From: Neolecta irregularis DAH-3
Taxonomy: Eukaryota > Ascomycota > Neolectomycetes > Neolectales > Neolectaceae
DNA length: 37,607 bases
Assembly (NCBI GenBank): GCA_001929475.1
Contig: LXFE01004415.1
Span: forward strand, 1 to 37,607
Direction of reading: 5' to 3'
Shown here one piece after another: positions 8,481 to 18,929 of the stretch (position 1 is its first letter; every line of letters starts with the position of its first letter). The notes under the pieces are model-generated. The model saw nothing but the letters and a program-made list of their open reading frames with translations, had not been told where the DNA came from and made no database searches. The translations under genes were made by a program, and so were the position numbers.

Positions 8481-11370
8481 ATGAGGGATCCTTCGACATT
8501 TATCGAGCCCTTTCAGGATCTGTTTGAAGGCAGTAACATACGAGTTACACGTCGTATGAAGCAAGAAGTCCTCGGCATACGGAATATAAGCGATAAACAC
8601 AAGAGCTCAAGGCATATAAAACCACCAAGACCTCATAAGAGAAGTATCAATTGGAACCCTGATCAATCTTCACATGTGCAAAATCGGGATATTGACTATC
8701 CCAGTATTCAAAATATGGATCCTATGACAGCTGATGCTATAAATCCATCACTCGTTCGAAGGCGCTTATTTTCAAGTAGTGAATGGTTCATGCAGCCTGA
8801 AGCCTTCCAGTTTGGCTCCTCGCGAGCGGACTCGAGTTTCACCACGCTTCAAGAGCCAAATGCAGAGAAATTTCAAATACCACCCATTCCTATCATTGGA
8901 TCGGCCCTACCTTATCGGGTTGAAAACACCTCAAGACTACCTTTCAGATCTCAGATATCTGACCATGAAGAATTTCATGTGAGGACTAGGGACTCAGCTT
9001 TTAAAAAGATCTCTCTTGCACAAAATGACACTCCAGGTCTCCAAAGATTCACAGGCGAACATGCGAATTTCCAGAACCTGATTCCACAAGCCGTAGACGT
9101 ATCAACAAGCCTTACTACGAGCATCGGTCCGTTCATGCAACAAGACAGACCGGCCCAGTTCGAAAGATATCCAATCCACCTCGTTCCAAGCGCCCCGAAG
9201 GATGTCCCGCATGTTCCCGGTACCTGGCAGAAATATCCTTCGCTAATTCCTTTGATACCTAAGCCTCCTTTAAAAGTTCAACCGAACGGAAAATCTCTCG
9301 GTTTTTCAACTGATCATATTCCTGTTCAGAAAATCACCCAAAATCATAGACGAGCTTCAGGACATTACCCCAATAATTTTGGGAATGAATATATCCAATC
9401 TCATGTTCACTGCACAAATCAAAAACCGGAGTGTATTGGAAAACCCAAGGTTTGGGCCAATACACGTCAGGAACTTTGCGAAGGTTTGTCATATTTTCGG
9501 AGCTATCAAGGAGGGTGTTATTACCACAATGGTCTTGTTTTCGGTTACCTTGTAGATGGGTTCGGTTCTCCACGTGATTACGTCGGACCCAATGTCGTGA
9601 TAAGTCATGGTGGAGGAAAATCACAGATGGATCCAAAAACAGGTATCTGTACACTGCAGGACGATCAGCTTGTTACGGACAAGGCTATTTCCGCTCTCCT
9701 AAATAACTTTGCGAAAAACATCCCGCTTGTACTTTTGATTGGGAAAAATTGTGATGCGGCTCCGGCGAAGTTGTGTACGCCGTACGCAGTGATGGATTGG
9801 TTCGTAATCACATATATGTGGGTAGGACCGTCAAGCATTGGTATATCATGCTAAGGTTCAGCCCGAGAAGGATCCCATATCTGGGTTCATTCGCTGGAAA
9901 TTGAAATTCGAAAAGCTCACACCAGGCCCTGGCTGGTGGACACCGATCACATTGCAAACATCCAAAATGTACTCCGATGAGAACGGCCTCGGAATTTTCG
10001 AAAGCACATCGACTTCTTTTGCTGACTACAGGAGTAAATTTGACCAAGCAGCAATGAATTTCGGTGATCAGGCATCCTGCCTATGCTGTCATCGACCGTT
10101 CGTGCGTGTTTTCGAGGAGGATTGGACCTGTCTCAATTCTGAATGTGCTTGGTTTTGGCATAATAGCTCCTGCAGGGACCTATCAGAGCATGCCAACTAT
10201 AGCAAAGAGTTTCTCAGCCTGACGTTACAACCCACCACAATTGTACCTCACGATCTACGTATTCCTCTTCCTCGCAATGCCGATGAATTTTACAATAGCA
10301 AAGACATTTCAAAAATCTTTTGGCGGGGTTTTTGTTGCGCCGTGTGCGGGAAGGTATCTTGCAGAGAATTCTGGAGGGGTTGGATTTGTTCAGGATGCGG
10401 TTTCGAGTTTTGTCCTCCGCGTACGACATATACCGCAGCATCACTTGCCTGCCCATATGCTCCTGTTTATACAGGCCTACCTATTATCACCGGGGACCGA
10501 ATCTTCCATGAATCTGGTGTCCAGTCCGAGGAATTTACACTTGAGAACATGCGAGTCGCTAAATACAGCCTGAAAGATTGCGGATATGTATACCATATTG
10601 TAGCAAATCAGTCCGGGAATATCGAAGCTGATGATCTCTTTTATCGCTACCAAACAGAAAACGTCAAATTCCAGCGGCATGAGCTAACGACTCATCGCAG
10701 TAGGAGCTCCTATATTTTTGAGTTCAATATCTGATTGATCGTTAGTAACTGGTCGTCTGCTAACACAACAATTCACCTTCAATGCTGGTAAATCATACAA
10801 ACACGTTGTCTCCATGAACACAACACCATTCGACGAAACACCTGCAGTTATTAGAGATACATTAACTGCCTTGAATAACCGGATTAGAAAGGTTAACCTC
10901 GGTGTTGATCCGAGATTCAACGAAATTCTCAGCATTGCATATATGGAGGGCCAAAAGATGGGATATCACGATGATGGTGAAGAATCTGTAGGGGATGTGA
11001 TCGCTTCTATTTCTTTCGGATCATCCGCCACCATGAGATTTCGTAGAAAGAAAAAACTGTTGAAGCCTACCACAGCCAAAGCCGGAATTGATAACCTCGA
11101 CTTACCAGATATTCAATCCGGTATGAACAACCGGCAGCTACCTGTACCTGGAAAGGTTGTTCTTGAACTCAAATTGAATCATGGCGATGTAATGATAATG
11201 TGGGGTCGACGTATCCAACGAGATTATGTAGTATAATTCTTCTCCGCTGTCTAGTTTGCTCATCTTAGCACACAGTTATTCCAGAGGGTTTGCGAATCGC
11301 GGCGACGGCAAGAAACCTTAATGTGCCAGAGTCTACAGTATTTGGTGAGAGATGGAGAGCTTCTGGATGA
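8481..11370 (+). CDS. Large AlkB-type 2-oxoglutarate/Fe(II) dioxygenase with Cys-rich modules
   Basis: Four exons: 8481-9821, 9856-10699, 10746-11230 and 11269-11370 (introns 34, 46 and 38 nt), 923 residues. The C-terminal catalytic domain has the iron ligands His803 and Asp805 (YHDDGEE) and His891, plus the AlkB-type arginines Arg899 and Arg905 (RIAATAR), where the first binds 2-oxoglutarate. The distal histidine codon is the first of the last exon. Before it lie two cysteine-rich blocks: CLCCHRPF...TCLNSEC (from residue 522) and CCAVCGKVSC...CSGCGFEFC (about 607-636), probably zinc-binding. A conserved region starting WANTRQELCEGLSYFRSYQG precedes these, and the first 350 residues are probably disordered. 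I recall this architecture from fungal proteins annotated only as AlkB-like; the substrate is not known to me. Demethylation of DNA or RNA is inference from the fold. Confidence 0.85.
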
Positions 11371-11986
11371 TCTATCCACTCAAATCCCACAAACAAAAAC
11401 CCCTATATTCACCAACCGAAACTGTACTTTTTTGCATGGCCAAGAAATATATCGCCTTCGGATTGTAGAGTCACTTCCATCCGTTATACCGGCGTCGAGC
11501 GTATATCGAGATGATATCGTAGTCTCGACTCCGTTCCACGCGCCTAAGGGCCTGACCTCTTAAATACCATCAAGTCGCAATTATTCCGGGTGAACGATAG
11601 GTGCACAAGGTTTGTAACCTAGCCTATACTCAGATGAATGGGCTCATTTTTGCAAATGCCAATTATCTCTTCCTATGATATCATTTACATCAGAAGGGTT
11701 TCTCGTTCCACTTGGGTCATTATTGTGATGGTGCGGTAGCCCTTAATCGGTACTTATTACTGTTCATTATATTTCAACATATCGCCCATCCCTCTGGCGA
11801 TAGGCTAGGTAGGGTAGTTTAGTATTTGTGTTAATGGAGGTATGGCTTAATAGTCATTGTTTGACACCAAAATGTTCAGTCAAATGTTCAGTGATGCCTC
11901 CCATTAGCCTGTCAATGAGGCCTGTGTGATTAGCTATTACACCAGAAACTGATTTTGGTTGAAAATGACAAACAAGGGGAAGAAAA
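11371..11986. other. Intergenic after the AlkB-like gene
   Basis: An open frame at 11321-11563 is out of frame with the dioxygenase and overlaps its last exon; nothing supports it. The rest is AT-rich, with a short duplication (AAATGTTCAGT at about 11871 and 11882). No RNA gene seen. Confidence 0.4.
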
Positions 11987-12592
11987 ATGCCCAAGTCTGA
12001 AGCAATCAACCAGAATAAGTATGCTAGAGCATTCTACTTCTTCCTATTATTTACTTTGGAGATTTCAAAAAGAAATTTGAACGAGCCTCAATTTCGTCCT
12101 AAGCGGGGTTGCATTTGTTCAACTTACATCGGTAGATATCACTATACCCAGGGCAAACTGGCCAGGTGACACATTTCACACGCCAGATATGTTCGATATC
12201 GAGCCTTCTGAAAACCTATGGAATGGAGTCGAGAATTTATCAAACCTTAGAAATATTGAGTATGACATGAAATTGATCAACTCAACGTTTCTTGACGAAG
12301 TTCTCGTTATCTTGTTTTGGATACCTCGCCTGAAAATACTGGTGCAGAGGCTCAAAAATGGAATCGTTTCATAAGTCAATCAGATCGCTATAAATTGTGG
12401 GAAAACGGAATATGGTGGTCCATTTCAGCAGCCTGTTCGAAAAAGCATGGTGGACACCGGCTGAACAGGCTCGCTGTGCGAGGTCTTGTGCGACCCAGTA
12501 CTTTTAAGACAACTTTGAAGATTGGTAGGCGATTGCAAATGACACATGTCCAGATAGGAAGAGACCTTGAAGCATCAAAGTCTAAATTTTGA
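11987..12592 (+). CDS. Hypothetical protein, weakly supported
   Basis: A possible three-exon gene: 11987-12095, 12136-12299 and 12350-12592 (introns 40 and 50 nt), about 171 residues. The joins are plausible: EPQF to HITIPRANWPGDTFHTPDMF, and STFLDE to AQKWNRFISQSDRY, each crossing stop-containing intron-like sequence with GT and AG ends. I recognise no domain. The composition looks protein-like (several W, aromatic and charged residues) rather than random. A start at 11966 (MTNKGKKN) leads to a different frame and was not used. It ends 78 bp before the VPS18 stop on the other strand. It could also be a decayed gene. Confidence 0.35.
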
Positions 12593-12670
12593 TCAACCAG
12601 TGCAAGATATAACTTGTGGGAAGCAACACCTAGGACATATTTATTACACAACATATCGAAATCTCATGTT

Positions 12671-15600
12671 TTAGTCAAAGACCCATGATGCTGCTGCTTC
12701 TCTCTCACCGACACTTGTTCCGATAAAAGGTTCGTCAACAGATTTTATTGCCATGCTTCCGCACAAAACACATTCGGCTGCAATGAGGTGCTCCAATTCT
12801 TCTAGGTGCTCCTGTGTCCTTTTGCCTTCAATACCGGTCATCTGTGAAATTTCTAGATTGAGTTCCGCAATCCTCTTCCGTTGTACCGATGTTGCAACGC
12901 CCTTTGAGACTCTTGCAATCAAACAATCAGCGTGAAATGTATGTTGGCAGGGGAAGACGTAGAATTGTCGTGATAGTAGAGGATACTGGCAATGAAAACA
13001 ACGTTCTCCAGCTTGTATAATGGTATATCTCTTGCTTAGTTCGGTTATATCTGTTTGAATATGTTCTGCAGACCGTACAGAGTCGTCCATTTCGCGACGA
13101 AGCTGATCAATATGACTGCTATAATCTTCTAAAGCCGCACAAATTTCCTCCTAATCACATCAGTCATGAATTCTTCCCATTATTAACCTTGAAGTCATCT
13201 ATTACGACAAAATCTGGAAAGAACGGCACAAGATCTTCAATCTTCAAGAGACTGCATCGTTTCAGGAATTGAATTGCACTGCTGATGAGTGAAAAGTATT
13301 CTTGAAAAGTCATACGTCTTTATACCATCAGATCCAGAAACCACCTTTTGTGCAATGCGCAACCACAATTTCTTACGCGTGTTATCATCATCTTCCACCT
13401 GCTCGGCGACTTGGATTGCAAGTTCCACATCATCATACTTCAAAGCCATGTCTACTCCGCGTTCAAAAAGGCTCATAGATGAGTAGACATGGACACAGCT
13501 GCGGACATGGTCAAATTGACTACATAGGCGAAGTGCGAAATCCAAGTCGTAAAACGGTTGTGTCTGGCCTTAGCAAATGAACGGCAGCTTGCAATACCTG
13601 AGATTGCAAATAACACAAGAGCGCATCCTCATCCCCCGATGGATTCCTCGCGTAGATACTGATCAGAGTGTTGTGAACGGAAGAGTCGTTAATTCTAAGT
13701 TCAGTGATGGCAAAATTCAAGTATCTGATTGCTTGGTTCTAGAGCAGTCAATTATAAGCAAGATTACTATGCATACATTTTCCAGCGAGCCACCAATATG
13801 TTCGTTGTACCGCAACAATGCTGGGATGAGCCTTCGGGGATCAATATCGTTCTGCCGCATCCATATGTCGACGCTCTCTTTTGGCGATTTAATAAGCAGA
13901 ATCATGGCATACTTGTAGAAAATCTCCACCTCTGATTGCTTATTGAGAATCGCCAGCGCTTCTTGCCAATCTTGTTTGCGAACAAGATACGAAAGAAGAT
14001 AATCGTAATCCTGAACAATATTTGCAAAGACCAACATCTCATGCGGCCTGGCAAAACTGTTGATTAGATCGTAGGTAGCTTGGATATCAAGGTCTTTCTA
14101 ATTCCTAAGCCCTCTGTTGAACAGAAGAATATACCCTGTGGTTTGTAATGAACTCTTTGAACTCAACACAAATATTTGTCCTTTCTCGCTCAAGATTTAC
14201 TTTATCGGTCTGGAGTTTTCCTTCGTTTGACATAGCATCATCCAACTCGTTCATCTTTGTCAGATATATTTCCAAAACCCAAGTAGCGATCATCGTCCTC
14301 TGCATTAATAAATCTCGCTTCAGATTTGATAATTTTTTGACAAGATACAGAGACAAGGCATCTCGCTGGTTGTATTGGAGTAAACTCAATGTTACTTCAT
14401 CGAAGGGTTTAGTTGTTTGGGCATATATGGTAGCAGCTTGGGCATAAGATTGTTTTGCTATCATATCGTTTGCTTCAGCGATTAAGATGATGTCTTTCTG
14501 TGAATCGGCTTTCGCGAGCTTGAATGCAGAATCGAATGCTTTTCTATGGAGGAAGATTTTCCAAATATCGCGATCTTCATTGGAAACCACGACTTCATAA
14601 ATGGATTCGGCACTATAGATCCAGTACGTTGATTGAACGGTATCTGCAACAAAGCCTATTATCTTTTCGCCTGGTAACTTGATTAATCAGTTTTGTTAGA
14701 AATAGTTGGATCACCTTGGGAACTTTGTCTTGATAAATTATTGAATCATTCAAACGGTTGATAGCAGTGACCACGTCATTGCGGAGAATTAAGATATGAT
14801 ATTTGCTTGCAGCAATAAGCAGCGGGTCATTTGATTGTTCAAACAAGGTAGAGTACCTGTGGGTGAGCATCAATTCAATGATTTCATCCATACGGTATTA
14901 TTTTTGCATCGGAAAAAACGAGATCACTGTTTAGTGTTGATATGTCTAGGGTTTTCAACTCGCCATGAAAAATACCTGCGCCAGCAGCCCAAGCAAAGCT
15001 ACAGGAAGCTGCTGTTGATGGACCGATTGAATGCAGGTCTGGCGATATAGAAAGATGCGAATCGCTTCTTGCTTGTGAGAACTCTTGAAAATCTGCGACG
15101 AATAAGTTCTCCCGTGTTTAATACAGCGTACTAGATTTTTGGACGTGAAGTTGTTCAAAGAGTTTGGGATAAATGGGTGCTATGTCTGAAGATGTTCTCG
15201 CAACATTCCCTGAAATGAATGCAATTTTTGCAGGAGTCGCAATTAGAACAAAACGATGGGAAATCTGCCCTCCTATGGAATCTGAATGGAGTCCCACTAT
15301 AGAGTTGTTTGCTGGGTCACGATATAGCTGAGTATCACCAAGGGAGATATGCACGGGCAGATGATACCTGCTTCAAATACCGCTCATCCCGCTTAAAGTA
15401 TTCGTCCGCAGTTTCAATATACGTTTCGAAAATGGTGCCATTATCGAGACCAATGAGTATCTCCTTTGTAGAATTCGCCGTGGCCTGCTTATTCCATGCA
15501 ATCGAGCGAATATTGGAGCCCTTGAGCCGTGATAGGGGTTTTCCTTTTGTCCAACGCGAGTTGATGTAAAAGTTATCGCCTGGGTCGGTCGAGATGATCA

Positions 15601-15929
15601 AATGATGACCTGTAGCGTCTTGGAACAACCGTGATATCGGAGTGTCATCCCCTGGTTTGCGTGTGATTTCAAGATCTCGCTCCGGATGAGCGATTGGAGA
15701 ACACATACATACCATCAATATCCTGAGGATTTGCAAGATCCAGTCTGAGCAGCCGGCCCGAAGCCAATGCCATGATAAGAATATTGTTGCTGACGGTCAT
15801 GGCGGTTATCGACACTGCGAACTGGAGCTGGACTCTGGATATGGAGAAGATATCTGGTTGCTCGACAACGAGTCCTTGTGCGGCATCTTCGATATATGCT
15901 TGTTCGTGATCCAATGGCAAAGCAGCCAT
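12671..15929 (-). CDS. VPS18: VPS18/Pep3, HOPS and CORVET core subunit
   Basis: Eleven exons on the minus strand (15929-15713, 15675-15368, 15327-15132, 15092-14894, 14856-14715, 14677-14135, 14097-13777, 13738-13598, 13563-13316, 13278-13188, 13150-12671) give 961 residues, the family's usual length. The N-terminal half is the Pep3/Vps18 beta-propeller (GRLLRLDLANPQDID, SFAWAAGAGIFHGEL); the middle is a clathrin-repeat alpha-solenoid (NEDRDIWKIFL, ATWVLEIYLTKMNELDD, VEIFYKYAMIL); the end is a RING-H2 with C853, C856, C870, H872, H875, C878, C929 and C932. The protein acts in membrane tethering at the vacuole and endosome. All ten introns are 34-40 nt. Intron 9 has tandem acceptors (CAGCAG), so one serine may be included or skipped. 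The start is 151 bp from the divergent STE11 start. Confidence 0.96.
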
Positions 15930-16080
15930 GGTATATTATATGGGTGTGGTGTTGTTGATTCAGGTGGTTAGGCGATGCGATTGACACGAGACATGCGAGA
16001 CAGGTTGAAACATTTAATTCCTTTCAATCAAAGCAGCCCACTCGCCTGTTCCTTTCATCCAGATGTGCAAAAAGTAAGCA
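15930..16080. promoter_or_regulatory. Compact divergent promoter VPS18/STE11
   Basis: Only 151 bp separate the two start codons, so both promoters and both 5' UTRs must fit here. No clear TATA box is visible. Confidence 0.5.
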
Positions 16081-18721
16081 ATGGCCAACTATACACCACA
16101 TCCTTCAACATTTTCAAACCATTCATCGCCATTATTGCCTGATTTTGCACTAGAACGCCGCTCTGCGGTCAGAACATGGGACCAAGAAACAGTTTGCGAA
16201 TGGCTGCGTTCAATAAAGTGCCAGAAATACGAACTAGTCTTTACAGGAAAGTTCTATTTGCATGGCTGCGTATTCTTATTCGATCCAGATAACCACATCA
16301 CCGGCGATACTTTGCTCGAATGCGACCAGCAGGAACTCAAGGAACTGGGAATCACAAAGGTGGGCGACCGCATTCGCATTCTCGTTGCAATAAAGGCACT
16401 GCGTACTAAACACAAAAAGTCAAGGGTACTACTCCTATAACCGGTATGCGTATTCAGCATCATAGGCTCCGTCTGAAAACACCAGCAGCGCTCCCAGTCC
16501 GTATGATCCGCAGTATGTGCATCCAACTCCTCCACCAGAACATTCTTCAGGTCTGTCAAAGCGCTTCTCCTCAGTATCGCCATCCAACCCGCGCTCACTG
16601 CAGTCGCCAGCACATGATGTCGGTCATGGCCATCAGAGAAACCAGCCAAGCATCGATGCAAATGCGAATATTATGTCCATAGACAGCGTCAGACAGGTAG
16701 CTTTATCAACTGGTGCCGTATACTAACCTGTACCAGAGCTGTGTAAAGTTCATCGGCGAAGGTGGTCAAACTCGCATTGTCAACATCCAGAACTGTACTA
16801 GCGCGGGATCAATTCTCCAGAAAGCGCTAAAGAAATTCAATCTTCAAGATGATTGGACCAAATGGTGTGCGTCAGTTACCACAGAGAGCGGGTCTGCTCG
16901 CAAAGTGCCCTCTGAGGAATTAGTACAGATATGCCACGATCCATCACGTTCAGAACGCGAACGGCTGATCCTTCGATTAACAAAGAAGCCTCCTTCAGTA
17001 GAAGATTACAAGAGGGCGCATAGCATTGCACGCGAACAGCAGGCAGCAGCAGCTATGGCGGGTAATCTTTCATCAAATGCAAAAATGAGAAAGCTCGAAA
17101 CGTTCTTTGGCGAAAGGCCGAGTCCGTCATCAAACAGCTCTCCATCCCAAACACCAACCAGCGGGTCACATCTCAAAGGCCCTCAAAAGCGTCTGCGGAA
17201 TTTCTTTGGCCAGAGACCTCCCAGCGAGCTTATTTCCTCGAATTTGGCAGAATATTTTCCAGGTCATGGCAAGGAGGTCCTCGAACAAACAGTTCGGAAT
17301 TCAATGATGCGAAGATCGCGATACCGGTTCAGCGTGGCCACCCAGGGCAGCTCTGTATCAACTCGTGATGCTCCTCCAGTTCCCGTTGTCAACGAATCAT
17401 GGTTACAGGGCAATACATCAGCCGTATCTCTTGCTAAACCTCCTGCTCGACCCCCCAGACCTCTATCACTACGGCGGGTCATCCCGGCTATTCCTGATGA
17501 AGAGAGTCAAGAGAATCAAGAATCTTCTGAGAATCAACAAGACTCGACACCAGATGATATGCCCTTTCGTCGAGTCTCTGCGGATCGAAGAACAAAATCA
17601 TCAAGTCGTAAATCATCACGAGCGTCACATGTCTCTCATCTATCAATAGCAGAAAACCCATTGCTAGAGGAAACTGAAGAAGCAACAATTGTTCCCTGCT
17701 CAGCTTCCCAAACATGTATTCAAATTACAGATGTCGATGGTGAAGCAGTCAAGGTCGAGGGAGAGTACGAAGAAGGCATCTTCCTTGACGAGGAGGAGCC
17801 TGATTATGACGACCATGGTCCTACGAAATGGATTCGAGGAGCTCTTATTGGAATGGGCAGTTTTGGCAGTGTTTATCTTGGAATGAATCAAATCAGCGGA
17901 GAACTAATGGCTGTTAAACAAGTCGAATTACCTGAACAAGAGGTCCAGGGCGAACAGAGAAAGAAAACTATGTTGGATGCTCTGCAACATGAAATCGCTT
18001 TATTGAGAGAATTACAGCATGAAAATATTGTGCAGTATCTTGGTACATTGCATTACAAGTCGAAAATACTAATCGAATTTCAGGTTCGAATTCAGATGAC
18101 ACGCATCTAAATATTTTCCTCGAATACGTTCCAGGCGGCTCGGTAACTGCTCTTCTCAACAATTACGGCGCCTTTGAAGAGCCATTAATTCGAAACTTTG
18201 TTCGTCAAATCCTGCAGGGATTGAGTTACCTCCACGAACGCGATATCATTCATCGGGATATCAAAGGCGCAAATATTCTTGTCGATAACAAAGGAGGAAT
18301 AAAAATATCCGATTTTGGTATCTCGAAAAAGGTTGAAGCGAATTTACTTTCAACCGCCCCGAATCATCGTCCTTCACTTCAAGGATCTGTTTATTGGATG
18401 GCACCAGAAGTTGTAAAGCAGACCTCCTATACAAGAAAAGCGGATATTTGGAGTCTCGGCTGTCTCATCGTTGAAATGATGACTGGCACTCATCCATTTC
18501 CTGAATTTAGCCAGATGCAGGCTATTTTCAAAGTATCCCCCTTTTCCCTCATTACACAGTCTGACAACATATAGATCGGAACTTCGTGTTCGCCAGACAT
18601 ACCGCCAGCAGCAAGTGCCGAAGCTCAAGATTTTCTCTCGAAAACATTTGAGTTGGATCATCACCTTAGACCAACCTCAACAACATTGTTGATACACGAG
18701 TTTCTGGCTCCACTGACATAG
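16081..18721 (+). CDS. STE11: STE11/Byr2-type MAP kinase kinase kinase
   Basis: Six exons (16081-16246, 16289-16425, 16466-16696, 16737-18042, 18084-18532, 18575-18721) give 811 residues. Order: SAM domain from about residue 33 ([13 protein letters not shown]), linker, Ras-association domain from about 178 ([17 protein letters not shown]), the STE11-specific block [20 protein letters not shown], and the kinase domain from 543 to the end. The glycine loop is GMGSFGSV, the lysine is Lys572, HRD Asp is 672, DFG is 690-692, then GSVYWMAPE. It heads the pheromone/filamentation MAPK cascade, taking signals through Ste50/Ras-type partners. The first intron is proposed as GA-AG (see separate entry). 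If it is not removed, the protein has 825 residues with a 14-residue insert in the SAM domain. Other introns are 40-42 nt. Confidence 0.95.
16247..16288 (+). other. Candidate GA-AG intron in the STE11 SAM domain
   Basis: The 42-nt segment has donor ACAG|GAAAGT and ends GATCCAG. Removing it joins YELVFT to [14 protein letters not shown], exactly the uninterrupted SAM pattern of STE11 proteins. The only nearby GT donors (16237 and 16251) give introns of 52 or 38 nt that break the frame. The segment is stop-free and 3n long, so read-through is also open. Confidence 0.6.
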
Positions 18722-18929
18722 ATTTTTCAAAAAGATGCTACAGGTCTAGTCTAGCAAGGCGGTAGGGCTGATTGATATAAAGGTGGAGGTATTCTTCTTT
18801 TGCATGTTGAGTTTTGTCTCCAAGGCTTTTCTCTGTTTATTCACTTTTTTATTTTTTTCTGGAGTGGGTTTGGTAACTCGTTTTGGACGGCCGCATGATA
18901 AATATACTTTTGTAAACTGGATATAAAAC

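Noticed and set aside
11321-11563. Open frame extending past the AlkB-like stop
   Set aside because: Out of frame with the dioxygenase exon it overlaps; the catalytic domain is already complete at 11370.
16251-16288. 38-nt GT-AG intron in STE11
   Set aside because: It has the favoured length, but its removal puts TAA directly in frame; the SAM domain continues only in the other frame.
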